A stretch of 64,000 nucleotides of DNA from Prauserella isguenensis (lineage in GTDB: Bacteria; Actinomycetota; Actinomycetes; Mycobacteriales; Pseudonocardiaceae), in assembly GCF_014191605.1 (NCBI RefSeq), contig NZ_JACHWU010000001.1:186001-250000 (forward strand), in the 5' to 3' direction. A program made the position numbers and the translations under genes. Below, piece after piece: positions 22,019 through 30,826 of this stretch (positions are counted from its first letter, which is position 1; the number at the start of each line of letters is the position of its first letter). The notes below the pieces were generated by a model. The model saw nothing but the letters and a program-made list of their open reading frames with translations. It searched no databases and was not told the DNA's origin.

Positions 22019-22741
22019 TCAGGCGTTCGCGTCCTCCGCGAGGAGGTCGCGCGTACGCGTCGGGTCGACCGGGATGCCCGGGCCCATGGTCGTCGTGAAG
22101 GTGACCTTCTTGACGTAGCGGCCCTTGGCGGCGGACGGCTTCGCACGCAGCACCTCGTCGAGGGCCGCGGCGTAGTTCTCGACCAGCTTGTCGGTGTCGA
22201 ACGACGCCTTGCCGATGACCAGGTGCAGGTTCGACTGCTTGTCGACGCGGAAGCTGACCTTACCGCCCTTGATCTCCGTGACGGCCTTCGTGACGTCGGG
22301 CGTCACCGTGCCCGTCTTCGGGTTCGGCATCAGGCCACGCGGGCCCAGCACGCGGGCCACGCGGCCCACCTTCGCCATCTGGTCCGGGGTCGCGATCGCG
22401 GCATCGAACTCGAGCCAGCCACCCTGGATGCGCTCGATCAGATCGTCGGAACCGACCACGTCGGCACCAGCGGCCTCGGCCTCTGCGGCCTTGTCACCGG
22501 TGGCGAAAACAGCGACGCGGACGGTTTTACCCGTGCCGTGCGGCAGGTTCACGGTGCCGCGGACCATCTGGTCTGCCTTGCGGGGGTCGACGCCGAGCCG
22601 CATCGCGACCTCGACCGTGGCGTCCAGCGTGTTCTTGCCGGACGTCTCCTTGGCCAGCTTCACCGCGTCGAGCGGGGCGTACAGCCGGGTCTGGTCCACG
22701 AGCTCGGCGGCCTGACGGTAGGCCTTGCTGCGCTTGGTCAT
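22019..22741 (-). CDS. rplA: 50S ribosomal protein L1
   Basis: 240 residues ([16 protein letters not shown]), full length for L1, with the characteristic [15 protein letters not shown] motif around residues 134-148. L1 binds 23S rRNA at the mobile stalk and in many bacteria represses its own operon. It is 91 bp after rplK; that gap contains a 7-bp hairpin GGGCCAG/CTGGCCC at 22780-22796 whose role is unknown. Confidence 0.98.
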   Translation of the reverse strand: MTKRSKAYRQAAELVDQTRLYAPLDAVKLAKETSGKNTLDATVEVAMRLGVDPRKADQMVRGTVNLPHGTGKTVRVAVFATGDKAAEAEAAGADVVGSDDLIERIQGGWLEFDAAIATPDQMAKVGRVARVLGPRGLMPNPKTGTVTPDVTKAVTEIKGGKVSFRVDKQSNLHLVIGKASFDTDKLVENYAAALDEVLRAKPSAAKGRYVKKVTFTTTMGPGIPVDPTRTRDLLAEDANA

Positions 22742-22832
22742 GCTCTGTCCTTACATGCGAAATGGATCAGTTGTGGTGCGGGCCAGCGCCTGGCCCTTCC
22801 ACGGCGCGCCTCGGGTGTGAGGCGATCGAGAC

Positions 22833-23267
22833 TCAGTCGACGACGGTCAGGCCCATCGACCGGGCGGTGCCGGCGATGATCTTGGCCGCCTGGTCTTCGT
22901 CGTAGGCGTTGAGGTCGGTCTTCTTGGTTTCGGCGATCTCGCGGACCTGGTCCATCGTGACCTTGCCGACCTTGTTCTTGTGCGGCTCGCCGCTGCCCTT
23001 GTCGACGCCCGCTGCCTTCAGCAGCAGCTTGGCTGCCGGCGGCGTCTTGAGCTTGAAGTCGAACGAACGGTCCTCGAACACGGAGATCTCGACCGGCACG
23101 ACGTTGCCACGCTGGTTCTCCGTGGCCGCGTTGTACGCCTTGCAGAACTCCATGATGTTGACGCCGTGCTGACCGAGCGCGGGGCCGACCGGGGGCGCCG
23201 GGTTCGCGGCACCCGCCTGGATCTGCAGCTTGATGATCGCTGCAAGCTTCTTCTTCTTGGGTGGCAT
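22833..23267 (-). CDS. rplK: 50S ribosomal protein L11
   Basis: 144 residues ([19 protein letters not shown]), with the conserved [17 protein letters not shown] segment that binds the GTPase-associated 23S rRNA. Full length. Part of the secE-nusG-rplK-rplA run. Confidence 0.98.
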   Translation of the reverse strand: MPPKKKKLAAIIKLQIQAGAANPAPPVGPALGQHGVNIMEFCKAYNAATENQRGNVVPVEISVFEDRSFDFKLKTPPAAKLLLKAAGVDKGSGEPHKNKVGKVTMDQVREIAETKKTDLNAYDEDQAAKIIAGTARSMGLTVVD

Positions 23268-23356
23268 TTCCGTTTCCTAGTTCAGCGTTGCTCTCCCCAC
23301 GCACCTGCCGTGGCGCGGGGGCCTTCCGGCGTGCTCCCGACCCGCGGGAGCGGCCG

Positions 23357-24256
23357 TCAGATCTTGGAGACCTGGTTGAACGACAGCTCGACCGGCGTCT
23401 CGCGGCCGAAGATCGAAACCAGGACCTTCAACTTCTGGCCGCCGGCGTCGACCTCGCTGATCGTCGCGGGCAGCGTCGCGAACGGGCCGTCCATGACGGT
23501 GACCGATTCGCCGACCTCGAAGTCGACCTGCACCGCGGAGGTGGACGACGACGCCGCGGCCTGCGTGTCCGGCGCTGCGGACTCGCCCTTCGCGGCCTTC
23601 GCCGGCGCCTCCTTCTCGACCTGCGGCGCGAGGAACTTCAGCACCTCGTCCAGCGTGATCGGCGACGGCCGCGACGTGGCACCGACGAATCCCGTCACAC
23701 CGGGCGTGTTGCGCACGGCACCCCAGGACTCGTCCGTGAGCTCCATGCGGACCAGGATGTAGCCGGGCAGGACCTTGCGGTTGACCTGCTTACGCTGGCC
23801 GTTCTTGATCTCGGTGACCTCTTCGGTCGGCACCTCGATCTGGAAGATGTAGTCCTCGACGTCCAGCGTCTGCCGCCGGGTCTCGAGGTTGTTCTTCACG
23901 CGGTTCTCGTAACCGGCGTACGAGTGCACGACGTACCACTCGCCGGGCAGCGACTTCAGCTCGGCGCGCAGCTGGGCCACCGGGTCGTCCGGCTCGGTGG
24001 CGTCGGCGTTCTGGTCGCTCGCGTCGGCGTTCTGGTCGGTGGCGTCGTCGGCCGCCGTCTCACCGTCGTCGTCGGCGCTCTCGGCGTCGGCCTCACCGGC
24101 GGACTCGTCAGCACCGGCCGTCTCGGCGGTGCCGGCCTCCGCGTGCTCGTCGACCTCTGCAGTCTCGGCGGCCGGCGTAGGCGTGTCGGCGGCCTCGGCC
24201 GGGTCCACGTCGGTGGCCGCGAGCACCTGCTCGTCTGAGCCGTTCTCGGAGGTCAC
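23357..24256 (-). CDS. nusG: Transcription termination/antitermination protein NusG
   Basis: 299 residues from the GTG at 24256 ([10 protein letters not shown]), with GAGG upstream. The core NGN domain begins at about residue 103 ([20 protein letters not shown]) and the KOW domain ([15 protein letters not shown]) is near the end. Two actinobacterial features are pronounced: an acidic Ala/Asp/Glu-rich N-terminal extension of about 95 residues, and an Ala-rich insertion of about 40 residues between NGN and KOW. NusG links RNA polymerase to Rho or the ribosome. The gene lies 81 bp after secE. Confidence 0.97.
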   Translation of the reverse strand: MTSENGSDEQVLAATDVDPAEAADTPTPAAETAEVDEHAEAGTAETAGADESAGEADAESADDDGETAADDATDQNADASDQNADATEPDDPVAQLRAELKSLPGEWYVVHSYAGYENRVKNNLETRRQTLDVEDYIFQIEVPTEEVTEIKNGQRKQVNRKVLPGYILVRMELTDESWGAVRNTPGVTGFVGATSRPSPITLDEVLKFLAPQVEKEAPAKAAKGESAAPDTQAAASSSTSAVQVDFEVGESVTVMDGPFATLPATISEVDAGGQKLKVLVSIFGRETPVELSFNQVSKI

Positions 24257-24337
24257 TTTCCGTCCTCTCAGTTGATCGCGTGTGTCGTCACGGGCGCGGC
24301 GATCCGCTCCCGCCACCCGCGAGGCCTGGCCAAGGCG

Positions 24338-24772
24338 CTAGTTGCCGAATACGAAGTCGACTCCCTCGAGGAAGACGAAGTCGAGCAAGTAGACCAGGGC
24401 GATCATGAAGGCCACGAACACCAGCACCACGCCGGTGTAGGTGATCATCTGCTTGCGGGTCGGCCAGATCACCTTCCGCAGCTCGCCCCAGACCTCGCGA
24501 AGGAACCGCACGATCCGGGCGAAGAGCGAATGCTTCTCGGTCTTCTCTTTTGTCGTGCCGCTCCGCTTCGGCGTGGGCCGGTCCTTGCCGGCGGTGGTGC
24601 CCTTGCCGGGACCGGTGCCCGCCTTCCCCTGGGGAGCGGACTTGCCCGCCTTGGCGTCACTGCCCGTGCCGGAGGCAGCGGCGCGCCGCTCGCGGCGAGC
24701 GGCGGCGGTGTTCGGACGGGGGGCGGAGCTCTTCTGCTCCTTCCCCGGGTCCTTCTCGCCGTCCTCGCTCAC
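24338..24772 (-). CDS. secE: Preprotein translocase subunit SecE
   Basis: 144 residues with a GTG start preceded by GAGGAG. A long basic, disordered N-terminus (about 80 residues) leads to the SecE core: an amphipathic helix (REVWGELRKVIWPTRKQM) and one membrane helix (GVVLVFVAFMIALVYLLDFVF). Clamps SecY in the translocon. Its place between tRNA-Trp and nusG is conserved in actinobacteria. Confidence 0.96.
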   Translation of the reverse strand: MSEDGEKDPGKEQKSSAPRPNTAAARRERRAAASGTGSDAKAGKSAPQGKAGTGPGKGTTAGKDRPTPKRSGTTKEKTEKHSLFARIVRFLREVWGELRKVIWPTRKQMITYTGVVLVFVAFMIALVYLLDFVFLEGVDFVFGN

Positions 24773-24806
24773 GAGCCACTCCTCTGCCTAACCTGACACA
24801 TCAACG

Positions 24807-24879
24807 CAGGGGCGACAGGACTCGAACCTGCGACCTGCGGTTTTGGAGACCGCTGCTCTACCAACTGAGCTACACCCCT
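24807..24879 (-). tRNA. tRNA-Trp (anticodon CCA)
   Basis: 73 nt, cloverleaf foldable. The acceptor AGGGGTG pairs with CGCCCCT, with a GTAGCTCAGTTGGTAGAGC D-arm, an anticodon loop CTCCAAA and a GGTTCGAGTCC T-arm. The 3' CCA is not encoded. Confidence 0.97.
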
Positions 24880-24959
24880 TCGAACGTTCACGCAGTTCAT
24901 GCCTCCATCCGATCGCGGACAGAAGGGCAGGAGCAACCGTCGAACGTTCCAAGTGCAGT

Positions 24960-24990
24960 AGTCTACGGCAAGGCCGATCGCGCTCTGCAA
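24960..24990 (-). promoter_or_regulatory. Promoter of tRNA-Trp/secE
   Basis: Minus strand -10 TAGACT (24960-24965), with a weak -35 TTGCAG (24985-24990) at 19-nt spacing. Initiation would fall about 75 nt before the tRNA. Confidence 0.5.
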
Positions 24991-25078
24991 CCGAGGCCCG
25001 TTTCCCGTCGACCACCACCGCCGCACCCGCTTCGGCCCAGGTGACACGGCCCCGGCGGGCGCGTGGAAAACTGTAGTC

Positions 25079-26311
25079 ATGGCCACACCTGGAACGACAC
25101 CCGCCCGCCCCCGCTCCCGAGTGTCCGCGCGGATCGCGGGCATCACACCGTCCGCGACGCTCGCGGTGGACGCGAAGGCGAAGGCCCTCAAGGCGGAGGG
25201 CCGCCCGGTGATCGGGTTCGGCGCGGGGCAGCCGGACTTCCCCACGCCCGACTACATCGTCGAGGCCGCGGCGAAGGCCACACGCGAGCGGGTCAACCAC
25301 GGTTACACCGCCGCAGGCGGCCTGCCGGAGCTGCGCGAGGCGATCGCGGAGAAGACGCTGCGCGACTCCGACTTCCGCTGCGACCCCTCCCAGGTGCTCG
25401 TGACCAACGGCGGCAAGCAGGCCGTGTACTCGGCCTTCGCGACGTTGCTCGACCCCGGCGACGAGGTGCTGCTGCCGGCCCCCTACTGGACGACCTACCC
25501 CGAGTCGATCACGCTCGCCGGCGGCGTCCCGGTGCAGGTCACCGCCGACGAGACGACCGGCTATCTCGTGACGGTCGAACAGCTCGAGGCCGCGTGCACC
25601 GAGAACACGAAGGTGCTGCTGTTCAACTCGCCGTCCAACCCGACCGGCGCCGTCTACTCGCGCGAGCAGGTCGAGGCCATCGGCAAGTGGGCGCTCGAGC
25701 ACGGCATCTGGGTGATCACCGACGAGATCTACGAGCACCTCGTCTACGACGGTGTCACCGCCGCGTCGATGCCCGCCGTCGTACCGGAGCTCGCCGACCG
25801 GACGCTGATCCTCAACGGCGTCGCCAAGACCTACTCGATGACCGGCTGGCGCGTCGGCTGGATCATCGGCCCCGACGACGTCGTCAAGGCCGCGTCCAGC
25901 TTCCAGTCACACCTGTGCGGCAACGTCTCCAACGTCGCCCAGCGTGCCGCCGAGGCCGCGGTCGCGGGTCCGCTGGACGCCGTGCACGCCATGCGTGAGG
26001 CGTTCGACGCGCGGCGCAAGAAGATCGTCTCGCTGCTGTCGGACATCCCCGGCGTCGAATGCCCGACACCCGAGGGCGCGTTCTACGCCTACCCGTCCGT
26101 GAAGGCGCTGCTCGGCAAGGAGATCCGCGGCGAGCGGCCCGGGGACACGGTCGCGCTGGCCGACCTGATCCTGCGCGAGGCCGAGGTCGCGGTCGTGCCC
26201 GGCGAGGCGTTCGGCACGCCCGGCTACTTCCGCTTCTCCTACGCCCTCGCCGAGGACGACCTCGTCGAAGGCGTGAACCGCGTGGGCAACCTCCTCGCCG
26301 AGGCGAAGTAA
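25079..26311 (+). CDS. aspC: Class I/II pyridoxal-phosphate aminotransferase, probable aspartate aminotransferase
   Basis: 410 residues, full length. Transfers an amino group between aspartate (or a related amino acid) and 2-oxoglutarate, in the cytosol. Family motifs are visible: [12 protein letters not shown] near the N-terminus, [13 protein letters not shown] (Asn binding PLP), YEHLVYDG, and the catalytic Lys in [16 protein letters not shown]. The position next to tRNA-Trp/secE, on the opposite strand, is an insertion relative to the mycobacterial gene order. Substrate preference is by family only. A strong terminator follows. Confidence 0.9.
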   Translation: MATPGTTPARPRSRVSARIAGITPSATLAVDAKAKALKAEGRPVIGFGAGQPDFPTPDYIVEAAAKATRERVNHGYTAAGGLPELREAIAEKTLRDSDFRCDPSQVLVTNGGKQAVYSAFATLLDPGDEVLLPAPYWTTYPESITLAGGVPVQVTADETTGYLVTVEQLEAACTENTKVLLFNSPSNPTGAVYSREQVEAIGKWALEHGIWVITDEIYEHLVYDGVTAASMPAVVPELADRTLILNGVAKTYSMTGWRVGWIIGPDDVVKAASSFQSHLCGNVSNVAQRAAEAAVAGPLDAVHAMREAFDARRKKIVSLLSDIPGVECPTPEGAFYAYPSVKALLGKEIRGERPGDTVALADLILREAEVAVVPGEAFGTPGYFRFSYALAEDDLVEGVNRVGNLLAEAK

Positions 26312-26350
26312 CCAGCACCCCTCGGCCGGGCGCGACCCGGCGGAACCTCC

Positions 26351-26390
26351 CGAAACGGCCCCTCGGAACCCACTCCGAGGGGCCGTTTCG
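26351..26390 (+). terminator. Intrinsic terminator of the aminotransferase gene
   Basis: Perfect 17-bp arms CGAAACGGCCCCTCGGA and its complement (26351-26367/26374-26390) around a 6-nt loop, 39 nt after the stop. The 3' arm ends in TTTCG. Confidence 0.9.
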
Positions 26391-26473
26391 CATGTCCTGC
26401 ACCCACCCCGCACCTCATCGACGCACCGCACTTCAGCGGGACGGCACGTCCAGACACCACTCGAGAACCTTGT

Positions 26474-26496
26474 TTGTTCTAGTATAGTTAGAACAA
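26474..26496 (+). promoter_or_regulatory. Palindromic operator overlapping a leaderless promoter
   Basis: Perfect 8-bp arms TTGTTCTA/TAGAACAA separated by GTATAGT. The spacer contains the -10 hexamer TATAGT (26483-26488), and the last base of the right arm is the A of the GntR start codon. A repressor bound here would cover both the promoter and the first base of the message. Autoregulation by the adjacent GntR protein is the obvious inference. Confidence 0.8.
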
Positions 26497-26846
26497 TGTT
26501 GATTCGGATCGATCCGGCGTCCCAGGCGCCGCTGTTCGAGCAGGTCGCCGCGTCGGTGCGGCGTGCCCTGTCCGACGGCGAGCTCGCCAAGGGTCACCAG
26601 CTGCCGCCCGCGCGGGAGGTGGCGACGTCGCTCGACATCAACGTGCACACCGTGCTTCGCGCCTACGGCCTGCTACGCGACGAGGGGCTGATCGAGCTGC
26701 GCCGCAGGCGCGGCGCGGTCGTCACCGGCGCCGCCGACACGCGCGCACGCCTGAACACCCTGGCCGGAGAGCTCGCCGACGAGGCACGTCGGGTGGGGGT
26801 CGACCTGGACGAGCTCACGGAGATCGTGAAGGAGAAGTTCGCATGA
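26496..26846 (+). CDS. GntR-family transcriptional regulator (YtrA subfamily)
   Basis: 116 residues: a winged-helix DNA-binding domain (QLPPAREVATSLDINVHTVLRAY; LLRDEGLIELRRRRGAVV) with only a short helical C-terminal tail, which is the YtrA type. The start ATG is 7 nt after the -10 box, so the message is probably leaderless. The gene overlaps the next by ATGA. YtrA regulators usually repress an operon encoding membrane or ABC transport proteins that includes themselves; here the partner is a single membrane protein. Confidence 0.88.
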   Translation: MLIRIDPASQAPLFEQVAASVRRALSDGELAKGHQLPPAREVATSLDINVHTVLRAYGLLRDEGLIELRRRRGAVVTGAADTRARLNTLAGELADEARRVGVDLDELTEIVKEKFA

Positions 26847-27802
26847 AGACCACGAGGCTCGCACTGGCCGCGGGCGCGGTTCCACTCACGGCGCTCGGCG
26901 GTGCCTGGGCGTTACAGGGTGCCTGGTCGGCCCGGCTGCCTGAGGTGGTGGCGGTCCACTGGGGTACGAGCGGTCCCGACCGGTCGTCGACACTGTCGAC
27001 GCTGACCGGCGTGACCCTCGGCATCGGTGCGGCGCTGACGCTGGTGACGCTGGTGGCGGTGCTCGCCTCGCGGGCCCGGGGGTCGGCCGTGCCGCGCAGC
27101 GCGGTCGGGTTCACGGCGGGGATGGCGGCACTGCCCGCGGGGGTTCTCGTGGGGTCGATGTACGCCGCACTGGACACGACGTCGTGGCGCGAGGCGGGCT
27201 CGGCCTGGTCGGCGGTGGTGTGGGCACTGGGGTTGAGCGTCGTGGCGGGTGCGATCGCGGCGCTCGTCGCGGGGCGGACCGAACGGCGGGCGTCCCCGGA
27301 ACCACGTGACCTGCCGTCGGCGGGTCTGCAACCCGGCGAACGGGCGACGTGGATCGGCGGCGGCACCAACTACCCGATGACCTTCGGCGGCCTCGCCGTC
27401 GCCTGCGGGTACGGGCTGTTGCAGGTGTCGCTCCCCGACTTCGACGTCATGCCGTTCGCACTGGTGGTGCTCGTCGTCGTGCTGGCGATGGCGGCGACCT
27501 GCCGGGTGCGGGTCCGCGTCGATGCCGACGGGGTGGCGCTGTCACTCGGGCTGTTCGGCTTCCCGCACCGCACGCTGACGTTCGACGAGATCGCCTCCGC
27601 CGACACCGAGCAGATGACGATGTGGAGCGCCGGCGGATACGGCCTGCGCCGAGGTGTCGGCTACACGGCGTTCAAGGTGCGCGCGGGTGAGGCGCTCGCG
27701 GTCACGCTGACGTCGGGACACGTCGTCAAGGCCACGGTCGACCACGCCGACCGGGCGGCGGGCCTCGTCAACGACCTGGTCGCCGCGCGGCAGAGCGCCT
27801 GA
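26843..27802 (+). CDS. DUF1648-domain membrane protein
   Basis: 319 residues. The N-terminal part carries the DUF1648 signature (LPEVVAVHWGTSGPD) followed by several hydrophobic segments; a second half begins with a further pair of membrane helices and a soluble PH-like C-terminus (VRVDADGVALSLGLFG). It is translationally coupled to the GntR gene. DUF1648 proteins frequently pair with small GntR or ArsR regulators and are thought to act in envelope stress or antimicrobial-peptide response. The exact role is unknown. Confidence 0.8.
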   Translation: MKTTRLALAAGAVPLTALGGAWALQGAWSARLPEVVAVHWGTSGPDRSSTLSTLTGVTLGIGAALTLVTLVAVLASRARGSAVPRSAVGFTAGMAALPAGVLVGSMYAALDTTSWREAGSAWSAVVWALGLSVVAGAIAALVAGRTERRASPEPRDLPSAGLQPGERATWIGGGTNYPMTFGGLAVACGYGLLQVSLPDFDVMPFALVVLVVVLAMAATCRVRVRVDADGVALSLGLFGFPHRTLTFDEIASADTEQMTMWSAGGYGLRRGVGYTAFKVRAGEALAVTLTSGHVVKATVDHADRAAGLVNDLVAARQSA

Positions 27803-27807
27803 CGCGG

Positions 27808-28206
27808 CTACGCCCGCACGACCGCCTGGGCCTTGCCGAGGACGGTTCTCCCGTCGAACTTGGCCGTGACGTCGATGCGGGCGGTGCCGTCGTCGCGGAC
27901 CTCGCCGACCTTGGCCGTGAACTCGACCAGCGCACCCTCGTCGTCGTCCGGCACGACGACCGGGCGGGTGAACCGCACGCCGTACTCGACGACGCGGCCG
28001 GGGTCACCGAGCCAGTCGGTGACGACGCGTCCGCCGAGCGCCATGGTCAGCATGCCGTGGGCGATGACGTTCGGCAGTCCGACCTCGGTGGCGAAGCGTT
28101 CGTTCCAGTGGATCGGGTTGAAGTCCAGCGAGGCGCCCGCGTAGCGGACCAGCTGCTCGCGGGTGACGTGCACGGACAGGCCGGGCAGTTCGTCTCCGAC
28201 GTTCAC
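27808..28206 (-). CDS. hadB: (3R)-hydroxyacyl-ACP dehydratase subunit, MaoC family (HadB-like)
   Basis: 132 residues from a GTG overlapping the hadA stop (GTGA). A hot-dog fold MaoC dehydratase with the hydratase-2 motif (YAGASLDFNPIHWNERFA), which includes the catalytic Asp and His. Forms a heterodimer with HadA, in which this subunit supplies catalysis, in fatty-acid elongation of the FAS-II type. In mycobacteria hadABC lies at this same spot between rpmG and tRNA-Trp; no hadC is present here. Confidence 0.9.
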   Translation of the reverse strand: MNVGDELPGLSVHVTREQLVRYAGASLDFNPIHWNERFATEVGLPNVIAHGMLTMALGGRVVTDWLGDPGRVVEYGVRFTRPVVVPDDDEGALVEFTAKVGEVRDDGTARIDVTAKFDGRTVLGKAQAVVRA

Positions 28207-28652
28207 GACCGCTCCCCCCTGACGACGAGCTGGGCGTAGGTGGTGCACACGGGCTGGCCGCCGTCGGTGGCGACGTCGGCGTGGACGCTGAGGAAGTCGT
28301 TGCCCGCACGCACGAAGACGTCGTCGATGTGCACCGTCACCTGCAGCCGGTCGCCGGCGCACGCCGGCCGGTGGTGCACGAACTTCTGGTCGCCGTGGAC
28401 CATGCGGTCGTAGTCCAGGCCGAGGTCCGGGTCCTCGGCGACCGCGTTGATGGCGCGGATGTTGATGATCGTCAGGAAGGTGGGCGGCGCGATCACGTCC
28501 GCGTACCCGGCACCCTTGGCGGCCTCGATGTCGCGGTAGAGCGGGTTGTCGTCGCCGATGGCGTCGGCGAACTCGGCGATCTTGGCGCGGCCGACCTCGT
28601 AGGTCGTTTCGGGCGGATACGTGCGCCCGACGAATGACGGATCCAAAGGCAC
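28203..28652 (-). CDS. hadA: (3R)-hydroxyacyl-ACP dehydratase subunit, MaoC N-terminal type (HadA-like)
   Basis: 149 residues from the GTG at 28652 (product VPLDPSFVGRTYPP). MaoC-like N-terminal domain with YEVGRAKIAEFADAIGDDNPLY and a PPTFLT motif. It lacks the catalytic Asp/His pair, consistent with the substrate-binding partner of HadB. The start lies 7 nt after a TAGAGT -10 box, so translation is probably leaderless. Whether this organism makes mycolic acids cannot be judged here, and the pair may serve other long-chain acyl elongation. Confidence 0.9.
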   Translation of the reverse strand: MPLDPSFVGRTYPPETTYEVGRAKIAEFADAIGDDNPLYRDIEAAKGAGYADVIAPPTFLTIINIRAINAVAEDPDLGLDYDRMVHGDQKFVHHRPACAGDRLQVTVHIDDVFVRAGNDFLSVHADVATDGGQPVCTTYAQLVVRGERS

Positions 28653-28659
28653 GGCGCAG

Positions 28660-28665
28660 ACTCTA
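28660..28665 (-). promoter_or_regulatory. -10 box for leaderless hadAB transcript
   Basis: TAGAGT on the minus strand, 7 nt before the GTG start of hadA. No clear -35 hexamer. Confidence 0.45.
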
Positions 28666-28724
28666 CCGGCCGGAGAATGTTTCACCCACTGGACTGAACC
28701 GGCAGGCCGACCCTGCCGACGAAT

Positions 28725-28781
28725 CCGCCCCCAGTGGCACCTTGGGCGCAGTGAGCGCAGCCGAGGTGCCACTGGGGGCGG
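28725..28781. terminator. Long inverted repeat between protease gene and hadA
   Basis: Perfect 18-bp arms CCGCCCCCAGTGGCACCT and its complement (28725-28742/28764-28781) around a 21-nt loop that itself contains GCGC...GCGC. It sits 14 nt past the protease stop and 73 nt before hadA, with no T-run. Probably terminates or protects the protease mRNA. Confidence 0.7.
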
Positions 28782-28794
28782 CAGGGAGCGTTCG

Positions 28795-29895
28795 TCAGTT
28801 CAGGGACATGCCGTAGGCCGACAGGGCTTCGGTGACGGGCTGGAAGTAGGAGCTGCCACCGCCCATACCGGACGTGATGCCGACGCCGGTGCTGCCGGAG
28901 AACAGGCAGCCGCCGGAGTCGCCGGAGTCGACCGCCGCGGACGTCTGGATCAACCCGTCGACGGCGCCTTCGGCGTAGTTGACGGTGACGTCGACGGCCT
29001 CGACCGTGCCGCAGGTCAGCTGCGTCGTGGAGCCGCTCTTGCAGATGTCCTGGCCGACGGTGGCGTCGGAGGCGGATGTGATGGCCTGCGTGCTGCCGTT
29101 CCACAGCGTGACGGCGCCGGGTGCGCTGCCGGTGTCGTTGCGGATCAGGCCGTAGTCGTTGCCGGGGAAGCTGGCGTCGACCGAGGGGCCGACGTTCCAC
29201 TCGGCGACACCCGCGGTGCAGTGGCCGGCGTCGAGGATGTAGTCCTGCGAGCCGTCGTTGACGTTGAAGCCCGCAGAGCAGCGGCTGCCGCCACCGGTGA
29301 TGGCTTCGCCGTTGTAGATGCTCTTCTGCATGCCGCCTGCGACGTGCTCGACGCGCACCGCGTCACCCAGCTTCGCGGCCGCGGCGGTGAGCTTGCCCGC
29401 GGCGCTGTCGGCCGCCTTCTCGCCGATGGTCAGCACCAGCTGGTTCTCGGCGGGGTCGAGGCCGAGCGAGGTGTGCGGCACGGCGGGCAGCGCTTCGAGC
29501 TCGGCGCGGGCGGCATCCAGCTGTTCGGTGGTGCGCTCGGCGAGCTCGGCGGTGACGCCCGCGGCTTCGGCCTTGTCGGCGGCCGCCTGCGTGGCGACGG
29601 TGACGACCGGGTTCCCCTTGGCGTCGAGGTGTTCGCCCACCAGGTCGCCGGCGATGGCGGAGCGGACGTCGTCGAGCGTGTCGACGCTCTGCTGCTGGCG
29701 TTGCAGCAGCTCGGCGGCGGCCGTCTCACCGAGGCCGCGCTCACTCGTCAGGGTGGAGATCGCCTTGTCGGCGACGACGTCCGAGTAGCCCTCGATACTC
29801 GGGACGGATGCGGAGGCGGCTGCGGCCGGGGCGAACAACCCCAAGGCCAGCGCACCCGCGGCGGCGGCGATGACGCTCTTGCGCGACATGTTCAT
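28795..29895 (-). CDS. Secreted S1-family serine protease (streptogrisin / alpha-lytic type) with pro-domain
   Basis: 366 residues: signal peptide (1-31), a helical alpha-lytic-type pro-region (to about 190) and a chymotrypsin-fold protease. The catalytic triad is visible: His in LDAGHC (about 225), Asp in GNDYGLI (about 247) and Ser in GDSGGCLF (about 327). Cys pairs flank the His and Ser loops, as in streptogrisins. Expected to be exported as a zymogen folded by its pro-region. A nearby second ATG (29889) is an alternative start. The gene interrupts the rpmG-hadA order known from mycobacteria, suggesting a later insertion. Confidence 0.94.
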   Translation of the reverse strand: MNMSRKSVIAAAAGALALGLFAPAAAASASVPSIEGYSDVVADKAISTLTSERGLGETAAAELLQRQQQSVDTLDDVRSAIAGDLVGEHLDAKGNPVVTVATQAAADKAEAAGVTAELAERTTEQLDAARAELEALPAVPHTSLGLDPAENQLVLTIGEKAADSAAGKLTAAAAKLGDAVRVEHVAGGMQKSIYNGEAITGGGSRCSAGFNVNDGSQDYILDAGHCTAGVAEWNVGPSVDASFPGNDYGLIRNDTGSAPGAVTLWNGSTQAITSASDATVGQDICKSGSTTQLTCGTVEAVDVTVNYAEGAVDGLIQTSAAVDSGDSGGCLFSGSTGVGITSGMGGGSSYFQPVTEALSAYGMSLN

Positions 29896-30078
29896 ACCGG
29901 CAACTCACTTTCCCGCAGGGTTGGGATGTGTCACGCGACAGTGTGAGTTGACAAGGAGTCCCCGGGTAGGTCCTTTCGAAGGGACCTTTCTCACCGGTGC
30001 CGGTTTTGCTCAGAAAATGACAAACGTCCACAAGCGGTGTGTTCACGTGACGAACCGCCATCGGATCTCGGGCACAAA

Positions 30079-30111
30079 GAACCGCCCTCGCCGGTACGGC
30101 GAGGGCGGTTC
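30079..30111. terminator. Terminator of rpmG
   Basis: Perfect 15-bp arms GAACCGCCCTCGCCG and its complement with a GTA loop, 30 nt after the rpmG stop. Both orientations can form the stem. Confidence 0.85.
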
Positions 30112-30140
30112 GAAGCGGTGTGGACCCGGAGGCCGTTGGG

Positions 30141-30308
30141 TCAGCGGGTCTCCTTGTGGGCACGGTGCGTGCCGCACTTGGGGCAGAACTTCTTCATCTC
30201 AAGACGGTCCGGGTTGTTGCGCCGGTTCTTCTTGGTGATGTAGTTGCGGTCCTTGCACTCCTCGCACGCGAGGGTGATCTTCGGGCGAACGTCGGTGGAA
30301 GAAGCCAC
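30141..30308 (-). CDS. rpmG: 50S ribosomal protein L33, zinc-binding form
   Basis: 55 residues from a GTG with GAGGAAAG upstream (product [10 protein letters not shown]). Two CxxC pairs (CEEC, CPKC) mark the zinc-containing L33 paralogue. Follows tRNA-Thr and tRNA-Met, as in mycobacteria. Confidence 0.96.
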   Translation of the reverse strand: MASSTDVRPKITLACEECKDRNYITKKNRRNNPDRLEMKKFCPKCGTHRAHKETR

Positions 30309-30362
30309 GGTCTTTCCTCTTTCAACGATGAGTGGGCCACCGCCGTGGCCGTGTAGTCCGAG

Positions 30363-30436
30363 TAGCGGGGGCGGGACTTGAACCCGCGACACCACGATTA
30401 TGAGCCGTGTGCTCTAACCACCTGAGCTACCCCGCC
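30363..30436 (-). tRNA. tRNA-Met (elongator, anticodon CAT)
   Basis: 74 nt. Acceptor GGCGGGG/CCCCGCT (one G-T pair), anticodon loop CTCATAA, T-arm GGTTCAAGTCC. The 1-72 pair is present, unlike initiator tRNA. CCA not encoded. Confidence 0.95.
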
Positions 30437-30543
30437 CTGCCAACCCCAACCTAGCCCAAACCCAGCCGAATCGGACGCTCCTGTGGCGTGCCCCGCACGA
30501 GAACCGCACCACAAACCTGTCCGCCTGCTTCAGATCCGGGGGT

Positions 30544-30588
30544 CCGGGGGCAGAACCCCCGGGTCGGGTGTGGGGGCTACGCCCCCAC
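30544..30588. repeat. Two GC-rich hairpins between tRNA-Thr and tRNA-Met
   Basis: CCGGGGG/CCCCCGG at 30544-30562 and GTGGGGGC-TAC-GCCCCCAC at 30570-30588. Similar hairpins are widespread between actinomycete genes. The 211-nt gap between the two tRNAs holds no coding sequence that I can support. Confidence 0.6.
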
Positions 30589-30647
30589 GAGTGATCGACG
30601 AGCGATCCAGGCCGACGCAGTGCGTCGGCAGACCTCTCCCGATCGCG

Positions 30648-30719
30648 AGCCCCTTAACGGGTTCGAACCGTTGACCTTCTCCTTACCATGGAGACGCTCT
30701 GCCACTGAGCTAAAGGGGC
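30648..30719 (-). tRNA. tRNA-Thr (anticodon GGT)
   Basis: 72 nt. Acceptor GCCCCTT/AAGGGGC, anticodon loop ATGGTAA inside a TCTCC/GGAGA stem, T-arm GGTTCGAACCC. CCA not encoded. Confidence 0.96.
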
Positions 30720-30739
30720 GTGCTCAACGAGCCTCGAAT

Positions 30740-30745
30740 AGAGTA
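30740..30745 (-). promoter_or_regulatory. -10 box of the tRNA-Thr/tRNA-Met/rpmG transcript
   Basis: TACTCT on the minus strand, about 21 nt before the mature tRNA. The -35 is weak. Confidence 0.4.
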
Positions 30746-30826
30746 CCCGAGGACCGCGGGCGCGCGAACACGGGGGTGGCACTCCCCCGCGCCCGGCCGC
30801 GAAACCTCACGTCAGCAGCGGCCCAG

